Below, piece after piece: positions 52,327 through 63,260 of a stretch of 64,000 nucleotides of DNA; position 1 is the stretch's first letter, and each line of letters opens with the position of its first letter. A program made the position numbers and the translations under genes. Source of the stretch: Marinicella pacifica (GTDB lineage Bacteria; Pseudomonadota; Gammaproteobacteria; Xanthomonadales; Marinicellaceae); the NCBI RefSeq assembly GCF_014636635.1, contig NZ_BMEO01000003.1, positions 124,001-188,000 on the forward strand, given 5' to 3'. The notes beneath the pieces are model-generated. The model was not told the DNA's origin. It did no database searches and saw only the letters and a list, made by a program, of their open reading frames with translations.

Positions 52327-55121
52327 GCCAAGATTATAAAAATACGCTCAATTTGCCCAAAACTAACTTTAAAATGAAGGCGTCTTTAACCACCAAAGAG
52401 CCGCAATGGATTAAGCAGTGGGATAAGGAAAAACTGTATGAAGCTTTACAGGCACATTGTCAGGATCGCCCGTTGTTTGTGTTGCATGACGGCCCGCCGT
52501 ATGCCAATGGCGCCATTCATATGGGTCATGCGGTGAATAAAGTCTTAAAAGATGTGGTGGTCAAGTCAAAAACCATGTCGGGTTTTAAAGCACCGTATGT
52601 GCCCGGCTGGGACTGTCACGGGTTACCGATAGAAGTTCAGGTGGAAAAAAAGGTCGGTAAAGTCGGTCAAAAAGTGGATGCCAAAACCTTTCGGGAAAAA
52701 TGTCGCAATTACGCCGACACCCAAATCACCATTCAGAAAAAAGATTTTAAACGGCTGGGCGTGATGGGTGAATGGGACACGCCTTATATGACCAAATCAT
52801 TTCAATACGAAGCCGACATGGTCAGAGCGCTCGCAGAAATCGTGGCCCATGGCCATGTGGAGAAGGGCGTGAAACCGGTGAACTGGTGTTTTGACTGCGG
52901 TTCAGCTTTAGCAGAAGCGGAAATTGAATATCAGGACAAGACCTCGCCGGCGATTGATGTGGCTTTTACGGTGGTTGATCAGCGTATTGCCGAGGTGATT
53001 AATTTGCCGGATTCTGATTTGCCCCTGGCCATTCCGATCTGGACCACAACCCCATGGACCATTCCGGCCAACCGGGCGGTGTCCTTGCATCCTGAATTAG
53101 CATATGCGGTGGTAACAGGTCACAAAAAATTTATATTGATTATTGCTGAAGACATGATGGCTGAGGTGATGGCACGTTATGGGGTGGATGAATTTCATGT
53201 GGCCGCCACTGTCATGGGGCGTGATTTGGAAAAGATTCAGCTGCAACACCCGTTATTCGATCTGCAAGTACCGGTGACATTAGGCGATCATGTGACCACC
53301 GAGGCCGGTACCGGTGCGGTACACACGGCGCCGGGACACGGGGCGGATGACTTTTTCATCGGTCAGCAATATGGTTTGGAAATATACAATCCGGTGGATG
53401 CTCAGGGTTATTATTTAGATGACACGCCGATGTTTGACGGTCAGCATGTCTGGGAAGCCAATAAAACCATTGTTACCGCTTTAGAAAAAAGCGGTCAGCT
53501 GTTGCATCATGAAACTATTCAACACAGTTATCCACATTGCTGGCGCCATAAAAGTCCGACCGCGTTTCGCACCACACCCCAATGGTTTATCAGCATGGAC
53601 AAACAACAACTGCGTAAGCGCGCCTTAAGCGAAATCGAACAGGTGAAATGGATTCCTGACTGGGGCAAAGAACGCATTTACGGCATGATTGAAAACCGCC
53701 CGGAGTGGTGTATTTCCAGACAGCGCACCTGGGGTGTGCCGATTCCGTTTTATGTCCATAAACAAACCGGTCAGTTGCATCCGGACACACAAAATATCAT
53801 GGCAAAAGTGGCTGATTTGTTTGAACAAAAAGGCATGGATGTCTGGTATGACCTGAACGATGCTGCGTTATTGGGTGAGGCTGTGAATGATTATGAAAAA
53901 GTCACTGATGTACTGGATGTCTGGTTTGATTCCGGTGTCACCCATTATTGCGTGTTAAAAGCCCGCGAAAACTTGCGTGAGCCTGCGGATTTGTATCTGG
54001 AAGGCTCCGATCAGCACCGCGGCTGGTTTCATTCCTCATTATTAACCGGTGTCGCCATCAACGATCGCGCGCCTTATAAAGAGGTGTTGACCCACGGCTT
54101 TGTGGTGGACAAAAACGGCAAAAAAATGTCCAAATCGCTGGGTAATGTGGTGTCACCGGTGGACGTGATGAATAAATACGGTGCTGACATCTTGCGTTTA
54201 TGGGTGGCTTCAGCGGATTACCGCGGTGAAATGACCATTTCCGATGAAATCCTGGATCGGGCTGCGGACGGTTACCGCCGCATTCGCAACACCGCCCGTT
54301 TTATGTTGGGTAATCTGAATGATTTTAAAGCCCAAGATGCGCTGGATCTAAATGACTGTCTGGCGATTGATTTATGGGCTATGCAGCGGATGCAGGATTT
54401 GCAGGCGCAGGTGTTGAAGCATTATGATGATTATCAATTGCACCATGTTTTTCAGAAAATCCACCATTTTTGTTCACAGGACATGGGTGCGTTTTATCTG
54501 GATGTGATTAAAGACCGGCTGTACACCGCACAAACAACAGGTCAGGCACGCCGCTCGGCACAGACCGTGATGCACCATATACTCAATGCTTTGGTGCGGT
54601 TACTGGCGCCGATCGTGACCTTTACCGCCAATGAAATCTGGCAGGCCATGGGTCATGAGCGGCATATTTTATTTGAGCAGTGGTATGAGTTTCCAAAAAT
54701 GACTACTCATAACCCAATCAGCACTGAACAATGGCAATTATTGTCTGAAGTGCGCAAGCTTGTTTCTAAAGAATTGGAGCAATTGCGGGTGGCTGGTCAA
54801 ATCGGTGGTTCGCTGGATGCGGATGTGACCATCTATGTGGATGATGAGTTACACAAACAACTGGCACCTTTTGCCGATGAATTGCGTTTTGTGTTGATTA
54901 CCTCTAAAGCCGGTTTAAGACCTTTGTCTGAAACCGAACAGGGTACGGTTTCAATTGTAGACCACGCTTTGCGCATTGAAGCAATCCAGGCACAAGGCCG
55001 AAAATGTGAACGCTGTTGGCATATTCAGGACAGTGTGGGGCTGGACAGTCAGCACCCCGCATTATGTCACCGCTGTGTGATTAACATCGAAGGCAGCGGC
55101 GAAAAGAGGCGGGTGGCTTGA
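52323..55121 (+). CDS. ileS: Isoleucyl-tRNA synthetase
   Basis: Class I synthetase of 932 residues (E. coli 938). HIGH-type HMGH in [24 protein letters not shown] in [12 protein letters not shown], an editing domain between them ([25 protein letters not shown]) and a C-terminal zinc site CERCWH...CHRC. The start is GTG at 52323, sharing bases with the ribF stop, with AGGAGA upstream; earlier in-frame codons fall within ribF. The bacterial (mupirocin-sensitive) type fits KMSKS-region and C-terminal zinc ribbon. Confidence 0.97.
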   Translation: MSQDYKNTLNLPKTNFKMKASLTTKEPQWIKQWDKEKLYEALQAHCQDRPLFVLHDGPPYANGAIHMGHAVNKVLKDVVVKSKTMSGFKAPYVPGWDCHGLPIEVQVEKKVGKVGQKVDAKTFREKCRNYADTQITIQKKDFKRLGVMGEWDTPYMTKSFQYEADMVRALAEIVAHGHVEKGVKPVNWCFDCGSALAEAEIEYQDKTSPAIDVAFTVVDQRIAEVINLPDSDLPLAIPIWTTTPWTIPANRAVSLHPELAYAVVTGHKKFILIIAEDMMAEVMARYGVDEFHVAATVMGRDLEKIQLQHPLFDLQVPVTLGDHVTTEAGTGAVHTAPGHGADDFFIGQQYGLEIYNPVDAQGYYLDDTPMFDGQHVWEANKTIVTALEKSGQLLHHETIQHSYPHCWRHKSPTAFRTTPQWFISMDKQQLRKRALSEIEQVKWIPDWGKERIYGMIENRPEWCISRQRTWGVPIPFYVHKQTGQLHPDTQNIMAKVADLFEQKGMDVWYDLNDAALLGEAVNDYEKVTDVLDVWFDSGVTHYCVLKARENLREPADLYLEGSDQHRGWFHSSLLTGVAINDRAPYKEVLTHGFVVDKNGKKMSKSLGNVVSPVDVMNKYGADILRLWVASADYRGEMTISDEILDRAADGYRRIRNTARFMLGNLNDFKAQDALDLNDCLAIDLWAMQRMQDLQAQVLKHYDDYQLHHVFQKIHHFCSQDMGAFYLDVIKDRLYTAQTTGQARRSAQTVMHHILNALVRLLAPIVTFTANEIWQAMGHERHILFEQWYEFPKMTTHNPISTEQWQLLSEVRKLVSKELEQLRVAGQIGGSLDADVTIYVDDELHKQLAPFADELRFVLITSKAGLRPLSETEQGTVSIVDHALRIEAIQAQGRKCERCWHIQDSVGLDSQHPALCHRCVINIEGSGEKRRVA

Positions 55122-55627
55122 TGCGTTTTCGTGAACGGGGTCTGGTGTGGTTATGGCTATCAGCGGTGGTTCTTATATTGGATCAGCTGACAAAATACAT
55201 AGCCACGGAGGCACTGACGCTGTATGTGCCTCAAAAAGTCACCGGCTTTTTAAACTGGACTTTATTACATAATAAAGGCATTGCCTTTAGTTTATTGGCC
55301 GATCAGCCGGGTTGGCAACGCTGGTTTATCCTCATTATGGCTTCGGTGATTGTCATCTGGTTATTGCTGTGGCTATATAACAGCTCACGAACCCTTAAAT
55401 TGCACAATATTTCATTGGCTTTGGTGATTGGCGGTGCGCTGGGTAATATTTATGACCGGGCTGTGTTAGGCTATGTGGTGGATTTTATTCAACTGCATTA
55501 TACCGACTATTACTGGCCGGCATTTAACATCGCCGATTCCGCCATTTCCGTCGGTGCAGTGTTACTGATAATTGACACGCTCTTTAGAAAGCAGGATAAA
55601 GAACACAATGAAAGTACTTCTGGCTAA
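55121..55627 (+). CDS. lspA: Lipoprotein signal peptidase LspA
   Basis: Aspartic protease of the inner membrane that cleaves prolipoproteins; globomycin target. 168 residues with four membrane segments. [37 protein letters not shown] (first catalytic Asp) and [11 protein letters not shown] (second catalytic Asp) are intact. TGATG overlap with ileS. fkpB, which separates lspA from ispH in E. coli and Pseudomonas, is missing here. Confidence 0.96.
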   Translation: MRFRERGLVWLWLSAVVLILDQLTKYIATEALTLYVPQKVTGFLNWTLLHNKGIAFSLLADQPGWQRWFILIMASVIVIWLLLWLYNSSRTLKLHNISLALVIGGALGNIYDRAVLGYVVDFIQLHYTDYYWPAFNIADSAISVGAVLLIIDTLFRKQDKEHNESTSG

Positions 55628-56561
55628 CCCACGCGGATTTTGTGCCGGCGTTGACCGTGCCATTGATATTGTTAATCGGGCCTTGGATTCTTTTGGTGCG
55701 CCGATTTATGTGCGCCATGAAGTGGTGCATAACCAGTATGTGGTGGAAAAGTTGCGTGATCGAGGAGCGGTTTTTGTCGATGAGCTGGATGAAATTCCCG
55801 CCAATCAGATTGTGATTTTTTCTGCCCATGGGGTATCAAAAGCGGTGCGTGAAGAAGCCAAGCGCCGTGATCTGAAAGTTTTTGATGCCACCTGTCCATT
55901 GGTGACCAAGGTTCACATTGAGGTGTTTCGTTATTGTAAACAGGGCTACGATTTGGTCCTGATTGGCCACCATGGCCATCCGGAAGTGGAAGGCACATTG
56001 GGGCAATGGGACAAGCATAAAGGTGAGGGCACTGTTTATCTGGTGGATTCCGTGGATGAAGTCAAAGATCTGGCGATTGATAATCCCGATAAGGTGGCCT
56101 TTGTCACCCAAACCACTTTATCGGTGGATGACACCAAAGAAATTATCGAGGCTTTACAAACCAAATTCCCGGCCATCGAAGGCCCCAAGCATGATGATAT
56201 CTGCTACGCCACCCAAAACCGTCAGAATGCGGTGAAAGAGCTCACCGAATTTTGTGATTTGGTGTTAGTGGTCGGCAGTATTAACAGCTCCAATTCCAAT
56301 CGACTTAAAGAGCTGGCAGAACGCAAAGGAGTGACTTCTTATTTAATTGATGATGCCGGCCACATCAATCCTGATTGGCTGAATGGTGTTGAGACCATCG
56401 GACTCACCGCCGGCGCCTCGGCACCGGAAAAACTCGTCAAAGACGTGATTGCCTGGCTCAAAAAATACGACAACGGCTTGCAAGTTGAATCCTTAGACGG
56501 CGAACCGGAAAATATGGTATTTGCCTTACCTAAAGAACTCAGGTTGGTTCAAACTTCTTAA
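55608..56561 (+). CDS. ispH: 4-hydroxy-3-methylbut-2-enyl diphosphate reductase IspH
   Basis: Last enzyme of the MEP isoprenoid pathway; [4Fe-4S] protein. Cluster ligands Cys12 (GFCAGVDRA), Cys96 (DATCPLV) and Cys199 ([11 protein letters not shown]). [14 protein letters not shown] and [11 protein letters not shown] are typical. 317 residues (E. coli 316). The ATG at 55608 lies 20 bases inside lspA behind CAGGA. The lspA overlap means they are co-translated. Confidence 0.96.
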   Translation: MKVLLANPRGFCAGVDRAIDIVNRALDSFGAPIYVRHEVVHNQYVVEKLRDRGAVFVDELDEIPANQIVIFSAHGVSKAVREEAKRRDLKVFDATCPLVTKVHIEVFRYCKQGYDLVLIGHHGHPEVEGTLGQWDKHKGEGTVYLVDSVDEVKDLAIDNPDKVAFVTQTTLSVDDTKEIIEALQTKFPAIEGPKHDDICYATQNRQNAVKELTEFCDLVLVVGSINSSNSNRLKELAERKGVTSYLIDDAGHINPDWLNGVETIGLTAGASAPEKLVKDVIAWLKKYDNGLQVESLDGEPENMVFALPKELRLVQTS

Positions 56562-56632
56562 AAACCATCTGCCAACCAACCGTTTATCGGTTCTTTTATT
56601 CCATTGGTCGGAAGTCGCTCTCTGTTACTTGC

Positions 56633-56679
56633 GTTTTGACAAAAATTTAGACATGATTAACGTGTACTTAAGTCAAAAC
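56633..56679. promoter_or_regulatory. Inverted repeat and possible promoter before the minor pilin operon
   Basis: GTTTTGAC (56633-56640) and GTCAAAAC (56672-56679) are exact inverted copies 31 bases apart, ending 14 bases before fimT. TTGACA at 56636-56641 is a perfect -35, but no good -10 follows at normal spacing (GATTAA at 56655 is 13 bases on). Operator use is inferred. An ispH terminator before it is weak at best (AACCG/CGGTT at 56578-56592, then TTTTATT). Confidence 0.4.
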
Positions 56680-56693
56680 AGCGAGCGCATACA

Positions 56694-57164
56694 ATGAAAG
56701 TCAGAGGGTTTACCTTAATTGAACTGATTATCACTTTGTTGATTGGTTCCTTATTATTGGCCTGGGGCGTCCCGAATTACCGGGATTTCAAACTCCGCCG
56801 AATGATCACCGATAACGCCAACAACCTCACCTACAGTTTAAACCTGGCCCGTGCCGAGGCAATTCGTGTGGGCACCGACGTCGAAATTGATCCGGTGGGT
56901 GGTCAGTGGCATAAAGGCTGGACCGTGACAGTTAAAGGGATTGGGGGTGCTGCTGATTACGTTATTGCTGAAGAAGATACCATGGACAGTCAAATGCGTT
57001 TTAAATTGACCAATATCGCGTCCAATAAAATTATTTTTAACCGCATTGGTGGTTTGAAAAACAACCAACCCGCCCGTTTTATCCTGAAACATAAAGACAT
57101 GGCCAATGATGAAAAAGAAGTTCTTGTCACCATGTCGGGTAACATTAAGGTGGTCAACAAATGA
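56694..57164 (+). CDS. fimT: Type IV minor pilin FimT/FimU (GspH family)
   Basis: Minor pilin that primes pilus assembly; FimT proteins have also been linked to DNA uptake. Class III signal: short basic leader MKVRG, then FTLIELIITLLIGSLLLAWGVPNY with Glu5. 156 residues. It opens an operon with ATGA overlaps fimT-pilV-pilW-pilX. The start has only a weak SD. Confidence 0.9.
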   Translation: MKVRGFTLIELIITLLIGSLLLAWGVPNYRDFKLRRMITDNANNLTYSLNLARAEAIRVGTDVEIDPVGGQWHKGWTVTVKGIGGAADYVIAEEDTMDSQMRFKLTNIASNKIIFNRIGGLKNNQPARFILKHKDMANDEKEVLVTMSGNIKVVNK

Positions 57165-57679
57165 AGAATAAAGACGACGGTTTTACTTTATTAGAGGTCC
57201 TGATTGCCATTGTGGTATTTTCTTTCGGGCTATTGGGTATTGCCGGCATGATGACCATTTCAGTGCGTAATAATCACAATGGTTACTTGCGTTCTCAGGC
57301 AAATTTTCTCGCTGAAAATATGCTGGATCGGATGCGTGCCAACCCCAACGGCTTATGGAATAGCTTTTATGCCGGTACCGCGACACCGGGAGCGACAGCT
57401 TGTGATTTGGCCACACCCTGCAATTACCAACAATTGGCTCAGTATGATATGCAACAGTGGGCGCGGTCATTACAATTGGCTTTACCCAGTGGTCAGGGAA
57501 CCATTAATTGTGTAATAAATGGAACAGTTCCGGCCATATCCAGTGCCGTGACGCCGCCTTCAATCTGGGCGCCCGGAGCACCCTATAATGGTGTATGTAC
57601 AATTCAGGTAACTTGGAACGAAGCCAATCGGGATTCTGCTTCAGATCTGCAAACGATGGAACTTATCGCACAACCATGA
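57161..57679 (+). CDS. pilV: Type IV pilus minor pilin PilV
   Basis: 172 residues. Leader MKNKDDG, then FTLLEVLIAIVVFSFGLLGIAGMM, the PilV-type segment with Glu5. RSQANFLAENMLDRMRANPNG is a PilV-specific stretch. Paired cysteines (CDLATPC and later CVINGT, CTIQ) suggest disulfides in the globular head. Coupled to fimT and pilW by ATGA. Confidence 0.9.
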   Translation: MKNKDDGFTLLEVLIAIVVFSFGLLGIAGMMTISVRNNHNGYLRSQANFLAENMLDRMRANPNGLWNSFYAGTATPGATACDLATPCNYQQLAQYDMQQWARSLQLALPSGQGTINCVINGTVPAISSAVTPPSIWAPGAPYNGVCTIQVTWNEANRDSASDLQTMELIAQP

Positions 57680-59049
57680 ACATGAACGGTAATTATATGA
57701 ATATAAAGAACAATAAATTTCAGTCACAACATGGCTTTTCATTAATTGAGTTAATGGTGGCTATGGTTATTGGTTTGATTGTTTTGCTTGGTCTGGTTTC
57801 TTTGTTTAACAATTCGAGTATTTTAAATAAAGCGCAATCAGGATTGGCATCACTTCAGGAAAATGGACGTTACGCCATTTCACGTATTAAAGAAGATGTT
57901 GAACAAGCGGGTCGCAAACATTGTGCCACATTGGCCATGCCGAACAGACTGTTCTCTAACTGGAATCAGGGCTATGAAATGTCAACTTGGTCTGTGGATG
58001 CCAATGTAAATCTTAATGCCAATACATCAACCAATGGTTTTCCTGCAATCAATCAAATTCAGCTGGATTTGACAGCCGATGCCGATCAATTACCTGACTC
58101 GGTGGTCACGGCAGGTTTGCCGGAATACCCCTTAGACCCGCAATATTTTATTCGTGGGCATGAGTGCGGTGCTTCAAACTGTCAACCCGGCGTGAATATT
58201 ATTGGTGCCGATACCAGTGGCGTTATTCCAAGTATAGGGACCAATGCGGGTGATCGGGCCGCCAACACGGACGTGTTAACGGTGCGTTATTTGACCGGTG
58301 GTAATCGTGTAACCAATATCGTGAAAACCGGTAGTGGTAATACCATCACTTTAGAAGATTCTGAACCCATTTCAACCAATTTAGCGATGGTGGCAAATTG
58401 TAATTTTTCGCTGATAGGAAATGCCACATGGAACATTAATACCTTGAACTTTAATGTTAATCAACCCTTTAATCCTCAATTAAGACCGGATACCCGAGCG
58501 TTTAATATGGCACGTGATTTCAGGACAGTAACATATTTTGTGGGTATTGATAATGATCCCAATCGGTCGGGACGCCAATTTAGCTCGTTGTATCGGGCTG
58601 AAAATGGCGTGGCTCAGCAATTGGTTGAAGGGGTTGAGCGTTTTGATGTCTTTTATCTGGCTCAAACCCAAACCGGACATGTGGTTCGATTAACCGCCAA
58701 TCAGGTGCAGTCTGTAAGTGGGGGTGGTGACTTAAATTCCGACGATGCTATGGATACCATGATTGGCTGTATTAATCCGCCTGTTATAGCTGAACCATCA
58801 GAGATTAATGGTGTTCAGCTGGCCAATGGTCCGGGGTGTTTATGGCGTTCTATTTATGCCATGGAAATTCATGTATTGATGAATACTGTTAATGACAGTT
58901 CAATGGTTCAGGATGAGGTTTTTATCTATTCTCCTGACGGAACGACTGTTCAAACACCCAGCGCCACATTACCTTCAGGTTTGGACAGAGAGCGTATGTA
59001 CCGAAGAGAGTTTACTGCAACGATTCCCATCAGGAGTTACACCCTATGA
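57676..59049 (+). CDS. pilW: Type IV pilus minor pilin PilW
   Basis: 457 residues, large for a minor pilin. The prepilin segment is GFSLIELMVAMVIGLIVLLG with cleavage after the Gly. The ATG at 57676 overlaps the pilV stop and gives a 20-residue leader; the ATG at 57697 would give a 13-residue leader and is also plausible. SLFNNSSILNKAQSGLASLQENGRYA is the PilW stretch. The head domain is larger than in P. aeruginosa PilW (about 270 residues). Confidence 0.88.
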   Translation: MNMNGNYMNIKNNKFQSQHGFSLIELMVAMVIGLIVLLGLVSLFNNSSILNKAQSGLASLQENGRYAISRIKEDVEQAGRKHCATLAMPNRLFSNWNQGYEMSTWSVDANVNLNANTSTNGFPAINQIQLDLTADADQLPDSVVTAGLPEYPLDPQYFIRGHECGASNCQPGVNIIGADTSGVIPSIGTNAGDRAANTDVLTVRYLTGGNRVTNIVKTGSGNTITLEDSEPISTNLAMVANCNFSLIGNATWNINTLNFNVNQPFNPQLRPDTRAFNMARDFRTVTYFVGIDNDPNRSGRQFSSLYRAENGVAQQLVEGVERFDVFYLAQTQTGHVVRLTANQVQSVSGGGDLNSDDAMDTMIGCINPPVIAEPSEINGVQLANGPGCLWRSIYAMEIHVLMNTVNDSSMVQDEVFIYSPDGTTVQTPSATLPSGLDRERMYRREFTATIPIRSYTL

Positions 59050-59675
59050 ATAATCAAAATTTCTCAGTTATTAAACGTCAGCAGGGTGCCGCTTTGGCAG
59101 TCGGTTTAATTTTATTGCTTATCATTACGCTGATGGGTTATGTCGGCATGAAAGGCACCATGTTGCAGGAAAAGATGGCTGCCGGGTTGCATAACCGCAG
59201 TCTGGCCATGGCCGGTGCTAATTCCGCCGTGCGTGCCGGTGAGTCTTTTTTGTATAATTTAATTGATTCAACCAATTCTGTTCAGGCACGTGGCACACCC
59301 TCTGGATCATTTTTTGATTTATATTCGCAGCTCACATCCGTAAAAGACCTTTCTGCACCGATAAATCCCATCGTTAAATTGTTTAAGGAACGAAACTGGA
59401 ACAGCGCGGCCGGCACGGTACATGCCAATGATTTTACCACTTCGACCTACAACGGCGCACTTTCCCAACAACCTCAATATATTATAGAAGAGCTTCCTTA
59501 CGAGTTATCGTTTGGTGGCTCTAGGAATGATAGACTTTCAGGTGGTGGTGGTGGCGGTGATGACGAGCAAAAAGTCTTTTTAGTAACGGGCAAAAGCCCC
59601 AGCGGTGACGGACGTACAATTGTTTTGGTGCAATCCATGTTTACTGCGATTATCAGCAGTTCTTCAACAAATTAA
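59046..59675 (+). CDS. pilX: Type IV pilus assembly protein PilX
   Basis: 209 residues. N-terminal KRQQGAALAVGLILLLIITLMGYVGMKG is a PilX_N-type segment without Glu5, as usual in this family, then LQEKMAAGLHNRSLAMAGANSAVRAGE. A Gly/Asp loop (LSGGGGGGDDEQ) lies near residue 165. ATGA overlap with pilW; pilY1 follows after 12 bases. Confidence 0.88.
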   Translation: MNNQNFSVIKRQQGAALAVGLILLLIITLMGYVGMKGTMLQEKMAAGLHNRSLAMAGANSAVRAGESFLYNLIDSTNSVQARGTPSGSFFDLYSQLTSVKDLSAPINPIVKLFKERNWNSAAGTVHANDFTTSTYNGALSQQPQYIIEELPYELSFGGSRNDRLSGGGGGGDDEQKVFLVTGKSPSGDGRTIVLVQSMFTAIISSSSTN

Positions 59676-59687
59676 TCAGAGGTTAGT

Positions 59688-62600
59688 ATGTATAACAACA
59701 GAATATTTACATTTTTGGGTATTTTCACCGTCTGCTTGTTAGCCGGAACAACGCCGGCCAAAGCTTCTTTGTTGCAGTTGTCGCATGACCCCTTGTTTCT
59801 TAACCAAACTGTACCACCGGCGATTGCCGTAACTTTAGATGACTCTGGCAGTATGGCCTGGGGATTTATGGGTGAAAGTGGCTGGAATGATTTTGTGACC
59901 CCCACCGAAAACCGGATTTATTATAATCCGAATATTAAATACACCCCACCCATCAACGCCGACGGCAGCCAGATGCCTAATTCCAACCCTTATAACGCCT
60001 GGGTGGATGGTTATCCCAATAATATGACCGACACGGTTAATTTAACCACGAAATATGTTCCGGTGGCTGAATATGTTTATGATCGCTGGGATGATGATGT
60101 GCATATCCGCTTTAAGCGCACCGGCGTGTCCAATGTCAATCAAAATTGGATTGATGATAATTCATATAAAAATTACCACCCAAACTGGTCATCGGCCGGG
60201 ACTCGGGCGTTTTACCTGACCAAAAACGGCAGTAACTATACGGTTCATTATCTTTATGGTGCTGCTGAATTGCAGAATTTTGCCAACTGGTACAGTTATT
60301 ATAACAGCCGCATGAAATTGGCACGGGCTTCCATTAGCCGGTCTTTTGCCGGCTTTGGTCCCAGTTTTAAAATCGACTGGCAAAATTTACACAAAGACAC
60401 CACCCTCAATAATTTAGACAAGTTTGAAAACACCCATCGGGATAATTTTTATAACTGGTTGTTTAAATCGCCGGCCAGTGGCGGTACACCCTTAAGAAAT
60501 GCATTTAAACGGGCCGGTCAGTTATTTGAAAAAGGCAGTAGTTATGATTCTGCTGACTTTAACACCCGTTTGTCATGTCAACAAAATTTCCATATAGCCG
60601 TATCAGACGGGGAATGGAATGGCGGGTTTTCAAATCCTTCAAACTTTAAGCATGATAACCAGTCTTTGAGTACTTTGCCGGGCGACACCGGTACCACCGC
60701 ACAACCCGGTGCCAAATACGGGGCTTATAACGGTTCAGGTGAACAGACCATTTATCCCTACAGTGGCGACAGCAACAGTTTGGCTGATGTGGCTTTTCAT
60801 TACTGGGCCAATGACCTGATGCCGAGTTTGAATAATAATGTGAAGCGTTACAAAAAAGACTATAAAAATGCCTCAGGCGCGAATATTAATTTTGGTGGCA
60901 ACACCGATGAATGGGCCAATGATGAGTTTGTCTGGAATCCCAGAAACAACCCCGCATACTGGCAGCATGTGGTGACTTATAATGTTGGCATGGGATTGGA
61001 GTCTTCTTTGGTACTGGATCAGATGGCCGGTGGTGCGGCTTGTGTCACCAATTCTATCAGCGACCCCAAAGAAGCGGTTTATCAAGCTTTGCGGGATGGC
61101 AGTTGTTCCTGGCCTTCGAATAAAATTGATGACGTTTGGCACAGTTCTATCAACAGCCGCGGTGATTTCTTCAGTGCCAATGACCCTGAAGAGTTAATTA
61201 AAGCCCTGAATAACGTGGTTAACGATATTTTAGAACGCTTATCACGGGGTAGTTCTTCAACCATATCATCCGGTGTAATCACCAATAACACCCTGGCATA
61301 CTCACCGGGATTTGACTCATCTAAGTGGTCCGGTAATTTGATAGCACGAGAGGTTAATGGTGATGGCAGTTTTGGTACGGTTAAATGGGACGCGGCTTGC
61401 GTCTTAACCGGTGGATTGTGTGCGGCCACAGGAACCCATGTTACCAAACAAATGAGTCGAAATATTTACACCTATAACGATGCTCAAGGGTTGGTAGCCT
61501 TTAATACCGGTATGCCTGCGGCATTAAAAGCAGAAATGGCGGGTCATGCCAGTGATTTAATAGCCCAGACCGGTGTGACGGTGAATGATTTAATTGATTA
61601 TGTAGCCGGCGATCAAAGCAATGAAATTGCCCAGGGTGGGGTGCTTCGAAACAGAAGCAGTATTCTGGCGGATATTGTGCACGCCAGTCCTTCGGTGGTC
61701 AGAGGACCCAATGCGGGATACGAAGATGGGGACTGGCCTACCGGCACTCCTGAACAATTGGCATCAGCCAATGGCAATGGTTACCTGGAATTCCAAATCG
61801 CCAAACAAAATAGACACAATGTTTTATATGTGGGTTCCAACAGCGGCATGTTGCATGCCTTTGATGCTGAAGATCCCACCACCACTCAGGAATACTGGTC
61901 GTATATTCCAAGCAAAGCTTTCGACAATATACACCGTTTAGCCAATCCGCAGTTTAAGCATTGGTCATATGTGGATAACACAGCAATCACTCGCGATGTC
62001 TATTTCAACAAAAAATGGCGCACCGTATTGATAGGCGGAATGCGATACGGTGGACAAGCATTTTATGCTTTAGATGTAACAGACGGACCTTCCACAACGC
62101 CAAAAGTACTTTGGGAGTTTACCGATGAAGATGATGCCGATATGGGATTTTCATACGGACAGGCCACCATAACCCGTGTGAGCAGTACCGGTGAGTGGGT
62201 GGCCTTATTACCCAATGGCTACAACAACACCCAAAATTGGACGGAAGATCCGTCCAATCCAAATGATATCCATGTTTCAGGCAGTGGTAATGCGGTGTTG
62301 TATGTTGTTCGATTGCGTGATGGTCAGTTGTTGGCTAAACTTAATACCGGCGAGGGTTCGCCAACCAATCCAAATGGTTTGGCTTCTGCTGTGGTTGTTG
62401 ATTCCATATATGCGGATAAAACAGGCGCAACCGGAATTGGTCTGGATCAGGGCGGCGATTATGCCTATGCCGGTGATTTGTACGGAAACCTATGGCGTTT
62501 TGACATGACCAGCCCGAATTATTCTGACTGGTCTTCTTCAATCACACGCTTGGTCAAAGCTAACAATATTAAGCATCGGCCAATTACCACCAGACCAGAA

Positions 62601-63251
62601 GTGGTTGGAATTCCAAGAAGTTATCGCTCAAAGGAAAAAGATGTGATGGTGATGTTTGGTACCGGAAAATACATTGAAATACCCGATCGTTCCATTAATT
62701 TACCGGCTGATCAGTATATGGTGGGTGTCATGGATGGCGTTACTTCACTAAATCAGAATTTATCAATCACCAGCAGTGATTTTGTTGAACAGTCTTTTAC
62801 CACTAACGGTGGCATACGAACACTCTCAGATTACCCTGTTGATTTAATGACTAAAAAGGGCTGGAAGGTTAAGTTGCCGGAACAGGGCGAGCGTCTGGCC
62901 AATCCGTTATCGATGTTAGCAAACCAAGTATTGATTGCTCCGACCACTGTTACGGCTGGTATAGATCCCTGTGAGGCCGGTGGGCGAAGCTGGATTTCTG
63001 CTTTTAACCCATTAACCGGCGGTACGCCAAGAGTGGGTAATATTTTCCGATTGAAAAATGGTGGTGTTGTAGAAACCGGAACCGGATTATTAATCAATGA
63101 TTTAATTATTGGTGGGGTCAATGTCTTAAAAGATCGGTTGGGTCAGGCATTTATTCCTATTGAAGGCACTGCGTCGTCACCAATTGATCCCATTGTTTTA
63201 AAAGGCTACAACTGGCGTCGCCGTAACTGGACAAATTTACTAACTGATTAA
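59688..63251 (+). CDS. pilY1: PilY1-type pilus tip adhesin/assembly protein
   Basis: 1187 residues with signal peptide (about 1-26, ending PAKA). A von Willebrand A-like region starts with the MIDAS motif DDSGS (about 49-53). The C-terminal PilY1 beta-propeller (about 660-1100) includes RHNVLYVGSNSGMLHAFDAE and YAGDLYGNLWRFD. The aspartate-rich calcium loop that usually precedes YAGDL in PilY1 appears shortened (GLDQGGDY). PilY1 proteins act at the pilus tip in surface sensing and twitching. SD AGAGG upstream. Confidence 0.93.
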   Translation: MYNNRIFTFLGIFTVCLLAGTTPAKASLLQLSHDPLFLNQTVPPAIAVTLDDSGSMAWGFMGESGWNDFVTPTENRIYYNPNIKYTPPINADGSQMPNSNPYNAWVDGYPNNMTDTVNLTTKYVPVAEYVYDRWDDDVHIRFKRTGVSNVNQNWIDDNSYKNYHPNWSSAGTRAFYLTKNGSNYTVHYLYGAAELQNFANWYSYYNSRMKLARASISRSFAGFGPSFKIDWQNLHKDTTLNNLDKFENTHRDNFYNWLFKSPASGGTPLRNAFKRAGQLFEKGSSYDSADFNTRLSCQQNFHIAVSDGEWNGGFSNPSNFKHDNQSLSTLPGDTGTTAQPGAKYGAYNGSGEQTIYPYSGDSNSLADVAFHYWANDLMPSLNNNVKRYKKDYKNASGANINFGGNTDEWANDEFVWNPRNNPAYWQHVVTYNVGMGLESSLVLDQMAGGAACVTNSISDPKEAVYQALRDGSCSWPSNKIDDVWHSSINSRGDFFSANDPEELIKALNNVVNDILERLSRGSSSTISSGVITNNTLAYSPGFDSSKWSGNLIAREVNGDGSFGTVKWDAACVLTGGLCAATGTHVTKQMSRNIYTYNDAQGLVAFNTGMPAALKAEMAGHASDLIAQTGVTVNDLIDYVAGDQSNEIAQGGVLRNRSSILADIVHASPSVVRGPNAGYEDGDWPTGTPEQLASANGNGYLEFQIAKQNRHNVLYVGSNSGMLHAFDAEDPTTTQEYWSYIPSKAFDNIHRLANPQFKHWSYVDNTAITRDVYFNKKWRTVLIGGMRYGGQAFYALDVTDGPSTTPKVLWEFTDEDDADMGFSYGQATITRVSSTGEWVALLPNGYNNTQNWTEDPSNPNDIHVSGSGNAVLYVVRLRDGQLLAKLNTGEGSPTNPNGLASAVVVDSIYADKTGATGIGLDQGGDYAYAGDLYGNLWRFDMTSPNYSDWSSSITRLVKANNIKHRPITTRPEVVGIPRSYRSKEKDVMVMFGTGKYIEIPDRSINLPADQYMVGVMDGVTSLNQNLSITSSDFVEQSFTTNGGIRTLSDYPVDLMTKKGWKVKLPEQGERLANPLSMLANQVLIAPTTVTAGIDPCEAGGRSWISAFNPLTGGTPRVGNIFRLKNGGVVETGTGLLINDLIIGGVNVLKDRLGQAFIPIEGTASSPIDPIVLKGYNWRRRNWTNLLTD

Positions 63252-63260
63252 GGTATAATA

